Below are positions 1-6,553 of a stretch of 11,436 nucleotides of DNA, in pieces (positions within the stretch are counted from its first letter, which is position 1; the number at the start of each line of letters is the position of its first letter). The stretch spans positions 1-11,436 of the forward strand of contig VMFF01000041.1 in the NCBI GenBank assembly GCA_007375915.1, in the 5' to 3' direction. A program made the position numbers and the translations under genes. The stretch comes from Candidatus Doudnabacteria bacterium Gr01-1014_77 (lineage in GTDB: Bacteria > Patescibacteriota > Doudnabacteria > UBA920 > VMFF01). The notes below the pieces were generated by a model. It did no database searches and was not told where the DNA came from. It saw only the letters and a program-made list of their open reading frames with translations.

Positions 1-22
1 CTTTGTCCGGATTCCAAAAACC

Positions 23-607
23 ATGATAACAAACCATATTCTTCAAAGCCGGATAGGCTCGATGAATCATGGAACAAAGTTTTTTAGCGCGCGGATTTCC
101 GCAATTCCGATTCCTTCTGAAATAATAATGACATTTGCAGGGTTTCTAGTTTCTGCTGGAACATTTACACTTTTTGGTATTTCATTTGCTGGAGCAATAG
201 GATCCACGATTGGCTCTGCTGCTTTGTATTACATAGGTTATTACGGAGGAAGACCAATAATAGAGAAGTACGGCAAGTATTTTTTGATAAACCATAAAGA
301 TCTAGATATGGCAGAGAACTTTTTTCGAAAGCATGGTCAGCTCGCAAACTTTATTGGTAGACTTCTCCCTGTGGTAAGAACATTTATTTCTTTCCCAGCT
401 GGAGTTGCTGGGGTAAAGATAGCACCATTCCTTCTCCTTTCATTTATTGGATCGTTTATTTGGTCTCTGTTTTTAGGTTTCATAGGATTAAAACTTGGGC
501 AAAATTGGAACACAATTCACTCATATTTTGCAGGCATTGATTATGTTATCGTTGGTCTTTTCATCTTAGGACTCATATACTATATTCGTAGGCATTTAAA
601 ACATTAA
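23..607 (+). CDS. DedA-family inner-membrane protein, N-terminus disrupted or mis-joined
   Basis: Multi-pass membrane protein of the DedA/SNARE-associated (VTT) family, whose members act as lipid (undecaprenyl phosphate or phospholipid) transporters or flippases in the cytoplasmic membrane. From about residue 28 the match is good: an IPIPSEIIM motif, a Gly-rich hydrophobic stretch, YYGGRPIIEKYGKY, then a re-entrant-like segment with GRLLPVVRTFISFPAG, and two C-terminal membrane helices ending in basic RRHLKH. The first ~27 residues are polar and lack the hydrophobic helix and acidic residue that normally precede the IPxPSE motif. Another frame at 69-86 reads MEQSFL, which resembles the missing segment. 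The start at 23 is therefore only the first in-frame ATG, and the real 5' end may be frameshifted, deleted or outside the window. The next gene begins 10 bases after the stop, suggesting co-transcription. Confidence 0.8.
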   Translation: MITNHILQSRIGSMNHGTKFFSARISAIPIPSEIIMTFAGFLVSAGTFTLFGISFAGAIGSTIGSAALYYIGYYGGRPIIEKYGKYFLINHKDLDMAENFFRKHGQLANFIGRLLPVVRTFISFPAGVAGVKIAPFLLLSFIGSFIWSLFLGFIGLKLGQNWNTIHSYFAGIDYVIVGLFILGLIYYIRRHLKH

Positions 608-617
608 AAACAAAGCA

Positions 618-2120
618 ATGAACCAAGAATTATCAGATTACGTGACAAAAGCAAGAGCAATGGGTTCTGATGATGCGAAAATAAAAGAAGAGTTGTTAAT
701 AGCAGGTTGGAACGTGGCTGATGTAGAGCAGGCATTAGCTACAAGTGTGCCTGCTGCGCAAAATACTGTTCCTGAGGTTTCAACCGCAACCCCTGTTACT
801 TTTAAAGAAAGATTAAAAGACAAAAAACTATGGGAGAGCATAGGTGGCCTTGTTTTAATAATTGCAGGTGGTTTCTATTTTTTCATGGTATATGCATCAG
901 GTCCAGAAAAAGTTTGGAATAAACTTAGTCCTAACAATTTTTTTACTGAAGAAAAAGGGTGGCATAAGCATGAATTGACCATAGTCTATGCAGATACAAG
1001 TGGAGAGAAAAAAACATCAGCTAATGCAAAAATAGATTCAGATATATTATTGGAAAATGATAAAGTGATAGGCAATGGAAACATTGCAGGAGGTTATAGT
1101 TATAGTGGGGCCTCGTTCTCTTTTGATGGAATTGAGATGAGGTTTCTAGATAACTCAATGTATATAAATTTAAAAAATATTCCATTCATGTATGATTTTT
1201 TGCAGGAATATGATGGTTGGTTGAAAGTAGATAGTAAAACTGTCACATTAGCAGCAGGTACTGAGGAAGATCAGAAATTGGAACAAGAAGTGTTAGGTAT
1301 TTTACAGGAGAACAAGGTTGTCTCGGGCCACAAATACTTAGGAAAAGAAGAAGTTCTGGGTAAACAAACTTTTCACTACGCTTTAGACGTTGATAAACAG
1401 GCTTTAATCAATAGTTATAAACAAATATCAAAGCTTGGTAACAAGAACGCTTCGGAGTTATCTGAAGAAGACTTTAAGAGTGTTTTTGATGGTATAACAG
1501 TATCAGATATAAAAGTTGATTTATGGTTAGGTACTTCTGATAGTGAAGTGTATAGAATTTTGGTAAATGTAAAAATGCCTAACTTTCTCGAAAAAGCTCG
1601 AGGAAAATCTGATGATGCTAAAGTTTTAGCTCACATAAGACAGATAGGGCTTGGTCTGAAGTTATATCACAACGATCGTGGCTATTACCCTGAATCTCTC
1701 AATGAGTTATCTCCATTATATCTTTATGAGATTCCAATTCCCACAAAGATTAATGCTTTAGGTTGTACAATCAAAGATGTTTATGCGTATAAAAGTTTGA
1801 ATAACAAGTCAACGTATTCTTTGAAGGGATGTATAGGTTCTGATACCGCTTTATATACCGCAGGAATCCTAGAAAGCACGCCGGCTGGTATTAATACTTT
1901 TGAATCCCACCCAGAATGGAATAACGTAGACCTTACAAAGCTACCACTAAATACATCGTTAAATATAGATTGGAAAATAGTCCCATCATCTCCTGTTTCC
2001 GTAACAGCTCCTGCCAAATACTACGATGCATCTTCTCAATTATCACAGTATGGTTCAGACACGCCTATTAATCAGGCTTCTCCAAGTGATACTTTACCCG
2101 TAGATCAATTCAGTCGTTAA
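618..2120 (+). CDS. Membrane-anchored protein with N-terminal G-W helical module and C-terminal pilin-like region
   Basis: A 500-residue protein I cannot assign to a named family. Residues 5-42 form a short helical module containing an AGW motif, of a kind often found at the N-terminus of Patescibacteria membrane proteins. A low-complexity Ala/Thr/Pro linker follows, then a basic stop (KERLKDKK) and one membrane helix at about 74-93. The rest is probably outside the membrane. Residues ~97-325 look like a beta-rich, lipoprotein-like domain rich in Lys, Asp and aromatic residues. Residues ~330-420 resemble the globular part of type II pseudopilins: an Asp-rich helix with IRQIGLGLKLYHNDRGYYP, then LNELSPLYL and IPIP, with two cysteines at the end (GCTIKDV, LKGCIG). 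The tail is Ser/Pro-rich. There is no prepilin cleavage site at the N-terminus, so it is not an ordinary pilin. It starts 10 bases after dedA without an SD. Confidence 0.85.
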   Translation: MNQELSDYVTKARAMGSDDAKIKEELLIAGWNVADVEQALATSVPAAQNTVPEVSTATPVTFKERLKDKKLWESIGGLVLIIAGGFYFFMVYASGPEKVWNKLSPNNFFTEEKGWHKHELTIVYADTSGEKKTSANAKIDSDILLENDKVIGNGNIAGGYSYSGASFSFDGIEMRFLDNSMYINLKNIPFMYDFLQEYDGWLKVDSKTVTLAAGTEEDQKLEQEVLGILQENKVVSGHKYLGKEEVLGKQTFHYALDVDKQALINSYKQISKLGNKNASELSEEDFKSVFDGITVSDIKVDLWLGTSDSEVYRILVNVKMPNFLEKARGKSDDAKVLAHIRQIGLGLKLYHNDRGYYPESLNELSPLYLYEIPIPTKINALGCTIKDVYAYKSLNNKSTYSLKGCIGSDTALYTAGILESTPAGINTFESHPEWNNVDLTKLPLNTSLNIDWKIVPSSPVSVTAPAKYYDASSQLSQYGSDTPINQASPSDTLPVDQFSR

Positions 2121-2134
2121 TGTATAATTAGCTG

Positions 2135-2163
2135 TTGACTTCTATCTTCATTTTTGTTAGCAT
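2135..2163 (+). promoter_or_regulatory. Promoter for rpsP
   Basis: TTGACT (2135-2140), a 17-base spacer, then TAGCAT (2158-2163). This is a good sigma70-type match, about 37 bases before the rpsP start. A lone TATAAT also lies just upstream at 2123-2128 but has no partner -35. Expected transcription start is near 2170. Confidence 0.65.
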
Positions 2164-2199
2164 TATCAAGCAATTAAAGCTAAGAAATAGCCAGAAATT

Positions 2200-2456
2200 A
2201 TGTTAACTATTCGTTTACAAAGAACAGGCAAGAGAAACCACTCTCATTTCAGAGTAGTTTTAGCAGAAAAAGAATCTTCAGTTTCAAAGAAATTCACAGA
2301 AGTTCTTGGTTCATACAACCCACATACATTCCAAAGAAAAAAGAAGAAGCACCAGTTGCAGCAGCTCCGGTAGCAGAGACAACTCCTGAGGCAGAAGTTC
2401 CAGCAACAACAGAAGCTCCTGTAGAACAACAGCCAGAAGAAGTAAAAGCTGAATAA
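2200..2456 (+). pseudogene. rpsP: 30S ribosomal protein S16, internal out-of-frame deletion
   Basis: Ribosomal protein S16 is an early-assembly component of the 30S subunit. The start MLTIRLQRTGKRNHSHFR and the following EVLGSYNPHT (to about base 2328) are a clear S16 N-terminal half. The next expected block, with the conserved ERIxYW and GAxxSDTVxNLL segments, is absent. The ATG frame runs into TAG at 2371-2373 after 57 codons. A different frame from about 2328 reads IPKKKEEAPVAAAPV and continues as an Ala/Glu/Pro/Thr-rich tail to TAA at 2454-2456. That tail is typical of the C-terminal extension of S16 in these bacteria. Judged against the family, roughly 40-45 codons are missing, and the loss is not a multiple of three. 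As S16 is normally essential, an assembly collapse is at least as likely as a true pseudogene. No SD precedes the ATG. Confidence 0.85.
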
Positions 2457-2464
2457 CCATAAAG

Positions 2465-2488
2465 AAAACCGCATTAAGCGGTTTTTTT
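2465..2488 (+). terminator. Intrinsic terminator after rpsP
   Basis: AAAACCGC, loop ATTAA, GCGGTTTT followed by further T residues. An 8-bp perfect stem ends in a T-tract 9 bases after the rpsP stop, so rpsP can be uncoupled from the downstream KH gene. Confidence 0.85.
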
Positions 2489-2515
2489 GACGCCAAGAAA
2501 CATTTAAAGTAATAT
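2487..2515 (+). promoter_or_regulatory. Promoter for the KH-protein gene, overlapping the rpsP terminator
   Basis: TTGACG (2487-2492), 17-base spacer, TAATAT (2510-2515). The -35 box shares its first two T residues with the terminator T-tract. Predicted transcription start is near 2522, leaving a leader of about 65 bases with a short CGGC/GCCG inverted repeat (2525-2528 and 2546-2549). Confidence 0.6.
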
Positions 2516-2586
2516 ATTCATATACGGCTTAACCCAGGTCGAAATGCCGGAAAGTAAAGCTAAAAAAGCAGAAATCAGTAAAGAAC

Positions 2587-2913
2587 ATGTCACTAGAACA
2601 GGATCAACAGTTTGTCGAGTTTATAGTAAAAGCTCTTGTTGACCATCCTGAAGATGTCAAAACTGAACGTACCGTTGATGAGATGGGAGTATTAATTACT
2701 CTTCACCTAAACCAACAGGATATGGGTCAGGTAATTGGACGTCAGGGTCAGACTGCAAAAGCAATTAGAACATTGCTTCGCGTCGTTGGTGCTAAGAGAA
2801 AAGCTCGCGTAAACTTGAAAATCAATGAACCAGAAGGTTCAATGAGACCAGCTCATGTCAGCGAACCAACCACACATGGTTTGGATGACTCAATGGATGA
2901 GTTCAAACTTTAA
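2587..2913 (+). CDS. khpA: KH-domain RNA-binding protein (KhpA/YlqC-like)
   Basis: Small single-KH-domain protein that binds RNA. In Firmicutes, KhpA pairs with KhpB and affects cell division and small-RNA biology. The KH core is clear: FVEFIVKALVDHPEDV at the N-terminus, as in the family, then the GxxG loop within VIGRQGQTAKAIRTLLR (residues ~54-70), and an RVNLKI strand. The family is usually about 75-80 residues. This one has 108, with an acidic, His-containing tail (HVSEPTTHGLDDSMDEFKL) of unknown role. Its position between rpsP and trmD is the classical rpsP-ylqC-(rimM)-trmD-rplS order. No SD is visible before the ATG. It has its own promoter and a terminator 22 bases after its stop. Confidence 0.9.
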   Translation: MSLEQDQQFVEFIVKALVDHPEDVKTERTVDEMGVLITLHLNQQDMGQVIGRQGQTAKAIRTLLRVVGAKRKARVNLKINEPEGSMRPAHVSEPTTHGLDDSMDEFKL

Positions 2914-2934
2914 AATATAGTTAGGCGAATCAAG

Positions 2935-2969
2935 ACCAGCTGCTCCTTGTAAAAGGCAGCTGGTTTTGT
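2935..2969 (+). terminator. Intrinsic terminator after the KH gene
   Basis: ACCAGCTGC (2935-2943) pairs with GCAGCTGGT (2956-2964) and is followed by TTTGTT. The nine-base-pair stem has a 12-base loop containing TTGTAA. It marks the left edge of the GC-rich cassette. Confidence 0.85.
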
Positions 2970-2983
2970 TATGCTCCTATGAT
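2947..2983 (+). promoter_or_regulatory. Candidate promoter of the GC-rich SDR-like gene
   Basis: TTGTAA (2947-2952, inside the terminator loop) lies 17 bases before TATGCT (2970-2975). A second -10-like box, TATGAT (2978-2983), has no good -35. The latter lies inside CTATGATGCT (2977-2986), which is identical to the sequence over the -10 box of the other GC-rich cassette. Confidence 0.45.
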
Positions 2984-3040
2984 GCTTAGAGGGGAAGTAT
3001 CTTGTACCATCCAATCCGGCCCTTGGCCAGGAGCACGCAA

Positions 3041-3721
3041 ATGTCACAGAAAACGTTCTTGGTCCTTGGAGCAACCGGGACCCTCGGCTCTGCGGTGGCA
3101 ACCCATCTCGAGTCATTTGGCGCGACTGTGTTGCGCGTCGGACATCTTTCTTCCGCTGCTGGGATGCTCCAGTGTGACATTGCAAATCACCGCAGTGTTC
3201 ACAACCTAGCAAAGAGGGTCCAGGAGATCATCGGCAAAGACCAGAAGCTCGACGGCGCATTTTTCGGCGTCTCTCGGCACAGATTCGCGGAGTGCCAGCA
3301 CGCGCTGCATTGCCAGATGGATGCGCTGGAGCAGGCCCCGGCCTTGGCGGAGATGTTCAACGCTGAGGTTCTGGGGATGCAGATGTTCCTGCAGGTCTTC
3401 ACATCAACTGTGCTTGGACGTGGCCGGTTCGTTCTGCCGTATCCGATGTTCTGTCGTCGGGGGTTTGACGATATCGCGTTCTGGAACGCGCTCGATTCGG
3501 CAGACATCAACATCAGGCCGTACATCGCAGTGAAGGATATGCAGTTCCACCTGGCGAGGCTGTGGGCAGACCAGTTCCAGCTGGAACTCTACGAGGTTCC
3601 AACCATGTTCGTCTCAGAGCGGCCTTTAACAGGAGTGATTCCTGCTGGCCTGCCAGAGCATCTGGTGAACAGCGCCCAGAGCGTCGTGCATGCCACGCGC
3701 GTGGCACTGCTTGAGGACTGA
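3041..3721 (+). CDS. SDR-like Rossmann-fold protein, GC-rich foreign cassette gene
   Basis: 226-residue protein with a degenerate short-chain dehydrogenase/reductase fold, likely binding NAD(P). Visible features are GATGTLG (residues 10-16) after a hydrophobic strand, D followed by IANHRSV (about 60) matching the SDR adenine-side Asp, LDGAFFGVSR in the place of the NNAG strand, and Y161-IAV-K165 followed by an amphipathic helix as in the catalytic YxxxK. The catalytic Ser strand reads GRFVLPYP, so the Ser appears to be lost and activity is doubtful. The ATG at 3041 is preferred because AGGAG lies 7 bases upstream and the domain begins at once. A TTG at 3002 would add 13 polar residues. The gene is far richer in GC than its neighbours (37 of 60 bases in 3241-3300, against 21 of 60 in 4081-4140 of trmD) and ends in TGA, unlike the TAA-ending core genes. 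It occupies the usual rimM slot. Confidence 0.8.
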   Translation: MSQKTFLVLGATGTLGSAVATHLESFGATVLRVGHLSSAAGMLQCDIANHRSVHNLAKRVQEIIGKDQKLDGAFFGVSRHRFAECQHALHCQMDALEQAPALAEMFNAEVLGMQMFLQVFTSTVLGRGRFVLPYPMFCRRGFDDIAFWNALDSADINIRPYIAVKDMQFHLARLWADQFQLELYEVPTMFVSERPLTGVIPAGLPEHLVNSAQSVVHATRVALLED

Positions 3722-3757
3722 AGGAGGAGAAGTGCGGCTTCGCGCCGCTAAACACTG

Positions 3758-3799
3758 AAGCGCCAAAGATCTATCAAGGTCTGCGGCGCTTCTGTTTTT
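3758..3799 (+). terminator. Intrinsic terminator of the GC-rich SDR-like gene
   Basis: GAAGCGCC pairs perfectly with GGCGCTTC, with an inner AGATC/GGTCT helix, and is followed by TGTTTTTG. A smaller hairpin, CGGC with GCCG, lies just before it (about 3734-3746). It closes the cassette about 20 bases before trmD. Confidence 0.85.
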
Positions 3800-3815
3800 G
3801 TGTTAATATTTAAAT

Positions 3816-4532
3816 ATGAAATTCGAAGTCATTACAATATTTCCTGAGTTAATAGATGACTACAAAAAGATCAGTATAGTTGCTCGGGGAATAAAGAAGA
3901 AGTTATTGCAAATAAAAGCCTTTAATCTTAGAGACTATACTTTTGATGCGCACAAAACAGTTGATGGAAGACCATATGGTGGCGGTGCTGGCATGGTATT
4001 AAAAGCAGATGTTCTTTCCCGTGCAATTCAAGCAGTTTTAAAAAAGAGTTCTAAGAAAGAAAAAACCAAAGTTATTTTACTTACTCCTGCTGGAAAAGTT
4101 TTTTCTCAGAAACAAGCAAAAAAATTAGCAGCCAATGATCGTTTAATATTTGTTAGCGGAAGATACGAAGGTTTTGATGAACGTATTTCTTCCTTAGTTG
4201 ATGAAGAGTATTCGATCGGGGATTATGTTTTAATGGGAGGGGAACTTCCTGCATTAGTAATGATTGAAACCATTTCCCGTTTCATTCCTGGTGTTGTTGG
4301 AAAAGAAGAGTCTATTCAAGGAGAGAGTTTTTCAAAAGACGGCAAAACATCAAATCTACTAGAATACCCTCAATACACAAGACCTGAAGTATTAAAGATT
4401 GGTAAAAAAACATTGCGAGTTCCAAAGATTCTACTTTCTGGGGATCACCAAAAAATAGAGATCTGGCGTGCTGATCAGGCTTTGAAGAAAACAAAGAAAG
4501 TTCGTCCTGATCTCATTAACAAACAATGGTAA
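3816..4532 (+). CDS. trmD: tRNA (guanine-N1)-methyltransferase TrmD
   Basis: Transfers methyl from S-adenosylmethionine to N1 of G37 in tRNAs, preventing +1 frameshifting. The SPOUT fold is intact: MKFEVITIFPELI start, DGRPYGGGAGM (50-60), the strand VILLTPAG (86-93), SGRYEGFDERI (114-124), and the trefoil-knot segment YSIGDYVLMGGELPALVMIE (132-151). The C-terminal domain has LEYPQYTRP (182-190) and the LLSGDH element. The length of 238 residues is normal. No SD is present: the ATG follows an AT-rich stretch with TAATAT at 3804-3809, which could serve as a -10 for a nearly leaderless transcript because the cassette terminator lies just upstream. The stop overlaps the next start. Confidence 0.97.
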   Translation: MKFEVITIFPELIDDYKKISIVARGIKKKLLQIKAFNLRDYTFDAHKTVDGRPYGGGAGMVLKADVLSRAIQAVLKKSSKKEKTKVILLTPAGKVFSQKQAKKLAANDRLIFVSGRYEGFDERISSLVDEEYSIGDYVLMGGELPALVMIETISRFIPGVVGKEESIQGESFSKDGKTSNLLEYPQYTRPEVLKIGKKTLRVPKILLSGDHQKIEIWRADQALKKTKKVRPDLINKQW

Positions 4533-5494
4533 TGAAAAAGTTTGAAGTACAAGAAAACAAGCTTCGTTTAGACCGATTTTTAGCAGAGAGCTTTAAAGAA
4601 GTTTCAAGAAGTAGAATTCAGAAAGACATAGAAGCTGGACTTGTTTTTGTTAACAAAGTAAAAGTTTTAGAAGCAAAATTCGTTGTTAGATCAGGAGATA
4701 TGGTTGAATATGATTACACGGAAGAAAAAAAGATCCAAGCAAAAGAGTTAGATATTAAAACAATCTTTGAGAACAAAGATATTTTGATTATAGACAAGCC
4801 AGCAGGATTGGTGGTGCATCCAGCTCCAGGATACAAGGGTGTAACATTAGCAGAAGGGTTGCTACATAAATACAAAGACATCAAGGTTATTGGAGAAGAT
4901 GAAATTCGTCCTGGTATTGTTCATCGTTTAGACAAAGATACATCAGGTGTATTGCTTGTTGCTAAAAGTCAGAAAATGTTTGAGCATCTTAAAGATTCTT
5001 TTCAGAATCATACTGTTAAAAAACAGTACATTTCATTATTAGCAGGACATCTTCCATCAAAGCACGGTTTCATTAATACGCCAATTGGTAGACACCCAAC
5101 TGACTTTCGAAAAATGACAGTTAATCTGCCTAAAGAACCCAAAGAATCTGTTACAGAATATACTGTATTAGAGTACTTACCTTTTAAGGGTGAGAATATC
5201 AAAGGGCGCAAAAGCATTGACGAGTTCACACTTGTTCGTGTAAACTTACACACAGGACGTACCCATCAGATTAGGGTACACTTTTCATCTCTAGGTTTTC
5301 CGATTGTTGGTGATGCATTGTATGGTCCAAAGAACAATTGTTCTTTCGGACTAGATATACAAAGACAGTTTCTGCATGCTAGCAATATCGAGGTGCAACT
5401 GCCTGACAAAAGTTGGGTACAAGCACACGCTGATTTACCAGAAGATTTAAAGAAAGTTTTAATAGATTTAAAAGCAAAGAATATTAATTTGTAA
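4526..5494 (+). CDS. rluD: RluD-type 23S rRNA pseudouridine synthase
   Basis: RluA/RluD-family pseudouridine synthase, converting uridines in RNA (in RluD, helix 69 of 23S rRNA) to pseudouridine. An N-terminal S4 RNA-binding domain (about residues 11-60: LRLDRFLAE, SRSRIQKDIEAGLVFVN) precedes the catalytic domain. The signature HRLDKDTSG is at 133-141 with the catalytic Asp at 136. IDKPAGLVVHP (89-99), the late motif HTGRTHQIRVH and GDALYG are all present. The length of 322 residues is normal. The ATG at 4526 overlaps the trmD stop. A second in-frame ATG at 4532 forms a TAATG stop-start junction and may be the real start. Either way translation is probably coupled to trmD. The exact target uridine (RluD or another RluA-family specificity) cannot be fixed from sequence. 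Confidence 0.93.
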   Translation: MVMKKFEVQENKLRLDRFLAESFKEVSRSRIQKDIEAGLVFVNKVKVLEAKFVVRSGDMVEYDYTEEKKIQAKELDIKTIFENKDILIIDKPAGLVVHPAPGYKGVTLAEGLLHKYKDIKVIGEDEIRPGIVHRLDKDTSGVLLVAKSQKMFEHLKDSFQNHTVKKQYISLLAGHLPSKHGFINTPIGRHPTDFRKMTVNLPKEPKESVTEYTVLEYLPFKGENIKGRKSIDEFTLVRVNLHTGRTHQIRVHFSSLGFPIVGDALYGPKNNCSFGLDIQRQFLHASNIEVQLPDKSWVQAHADLPEDLKKVLIDLKAKNINL

Positions 5495-5508
5495 ACTAAC
5501 TTAAAAAA

Positions 5509-5871
5509 ATGCCAATTGTAAAACACATTAGTAAAACACAGCACCGATCAGATATGCCCGAGTTTAAAACAGGATGGATTGTGAAAGTTCACCAGAAAAT
5601 TAAAGAAGGTGAAAAAGAAAGAATCCAGATGTTTGAAGGCTTAGTCATTGCACGAAAAGGTGGTACTGGTGCAAATGCAACATTCACAGTAAGAAAGATT
5701 GCTAGTGGAGTAGGAGTTGAACGTATATATCCTTTACACTCACCAAACATTGCTAAGCTAGAGGTCATCAAAAAAGGAGATGTCAGCAGAGCAAAACTAT
5801 ATTACGTAAGAGCAAAACAAGATAATCAGCCAAGATTCAGAAAAGGAAAAGAAAAATCCAAGAAGAAATAA
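5509..5871 (+). CDS. rplS: 50S ribosomal protein L19
   Basis: L19 lies at the 30S-50S interface. The core is unmistakable: FKTGWIVKVHQKIKEG, then ERIQMFEGLVIARKGG, TFTVRKIASGVGVERIYPLHSP, and a basic end with RRNA-contacting lysines (KLYYVRAKQ, KGKEKSKKK). Total length is 120 residues. The N-terminus (MPIVKHISKTQHRSDMPEF) differs from the usual helix of longer L19 proteins. It is the last gene of the run from trmD, 14 bases after the pseudouridine synthase, without SD, and ends immediately before a strong terminator. Confidence 0.96.
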   Translation: MPIVKHISKTQHRSDMPEFKTGWIVKVHQKIKEGEKERIQMFEGLVIARKGGTGANATFTVRKIASGVGVERIYPLHSPNIAKLEVIKKGDVSRAKLYYVRAKQDNQPRFRKGKEKSKKK

Positions 5872-5872
5872 T

Positions 5873-5896
5873 AAAAGCCCCGGAAACGGGGCTTTT
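5873..5896. terminator. Bidirectional intrinsic terminator between rplS and sod
   Basis: AAAAGCCCCG, loop GAAA, CGGGGCTTTT. This is a perfect 10-bp stem with A residues before and T residues after, so it can stop transcription from both strands. A single hairpin serves two convergent genes. Confidence 0.92.
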
Positions 5897-5899
5897 TGA

Positions 5900-6499
5900 T
5901 TACTGTATAAACTTGTCTATACCAACAGCTTTGAATTTCTCTTCAACAACCTTCCAATCAAGGTTCTTAAAGAAAGCATCGATATATGTTGCTCTAGCAG
6001 TTCCATAGTCTGCCCAGTAAGCATGCTCATAAGTATCTAGTGCAAGCAGAACACTAGCATCCCAAACAGGAAAAGTGTTTTGTGCATCACCTAGATAGTT
6101 GAATAGTTTGTTTGTGTTCCAATCAAATGCAAGCCAAACCCAACCTCTTGCTGCCATACCTGTTTGTTTTAAGTCTTCTTTCCAAGCATCAAACGAACCA
6201 AAGTCTCTTTGAATCATTTGAAGCAAAGCGGCAGTTGGTTCTCCACCGTTTCCTCCAAGATGACCGAAATATGTTTCGTGGTTTTTAACTCCACCAACAG
6301 CAAATGAATATTCTAGTTTTAATTCCCTTAGATCAGAGTAAACTTGATTTGCTGTTGATTTATCAACGGTCTTTAGTTTTTCCTCTATCTCGTTAGCTTT
6401 CTTAACATATCCTTCGTATAGCTTGTAATGGTCTTCCATTGTTTTTTGGGAGATACCATCCAATTGTTTGATACTATTAAACTTTTTTGCTTCGTACAT
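5900..6499 (-). CDS. sodA: Fe/Mn-family superoxide dismutase
   Basis: Dismutates superoxide to hydrogen peroxide and oxygen. All four metal ligands are visible: His24 in DHYKLYEGYV, His74 in KNHETYF, and Asp155 and His159 in LDTYEHAYW. GGNGGEP follows the second ligand, and a Gln at 140 (GDAQNTFPVWD) sits where Mn-type enzymes place their active-site Gln, so Mn or cambialistic use is more likely than strict Fe. No signal peptide, so cytoplasmic. The ATG at 6499 is preferred over an upstream in-frame start at 6625, because the promoter lies between the two and an SD-like AAGGA sits 6 bases before it. Length 199 residues, normal. It is divergent from rny and convergent with rplS, and is a stand-alone transcription unit. 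Confidence 0.94.
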   Translation of the reverse strand: MYEAKKFNSIKQLDGISQKTMEDHYKLYEGYVKKANEIEEKLKTVDKSTANQVYSDLRELKLEYSFAVGGVKNHETYFGHLGGNGGEPTAALLQMIQRDFGSFDAWKEDLKQTGMAARGWVWLAFDWNTNKLFNYLGDAQNTFPVWDASVLLALDTYEHAYWADYGTARATYIDAFFKNLDWKVVEEKFKAVGIDKFIQ

Positions 6500-6524
6500 A
6501 GTTTTCCTTTCTTTTTGTATTGTA

Positions 6525-6553
6525 ATCTTAAACATTAAGGTGGGCTTGGTCAA
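6525..6553 (-). promoter_or_regulatory. Promoter of the superoxide dismutase gene
   Basis: On the minus strand, TTGACC (6553-6548), 17-base spacer, TAAGAT (6530-6525). The expected transcription start is near 6518, giving a leader of about 20 bases. Confidence 0.7.

Noticed and set aside
1..70. Possible minus-strand gene start at 70 running off the window edge (MIHRAYPALKN...)
   Set aside because: Only 23 codons, no SD or promoter, and it overlaps the disputed 5' end of dedA. Not supportable without upstream sequence.
2320..2345. Programmed frameshifting, ribosome bypass or an intron to explain rpsP and rny
   Set aside because: These mechanisms handle extra or slippery sequence, whereas here conserved coding sequence is simply absent, so recoding could not restore the proteins.
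2244..2496. Minus-strand Phe/Cys/Leu-rich open frames opposite rpsP
   Set aside because: They are the complement of the S16 Ala/Glu/Pro-rich tail and its basic N-terminal half, with no start signals of their own.
2527..2580. tRNA-like or structured RNA in the leader of the KH gene
   Set aside because: A GGTCGAAATGCC stretch looks slightly like a T-arm, but no acceptor, anticodon or D arm can be paired.
2921..2927. GTTAGGC next to the first cassette, resembling an integron attC core
   Set aside because: There is no partner RYYYAAC site at the right distance (the nearest, GCTTAAC at 2527, is 400 bases away across a gene), and no attC-like fold. A degenerate seven-base match is expected by chance.
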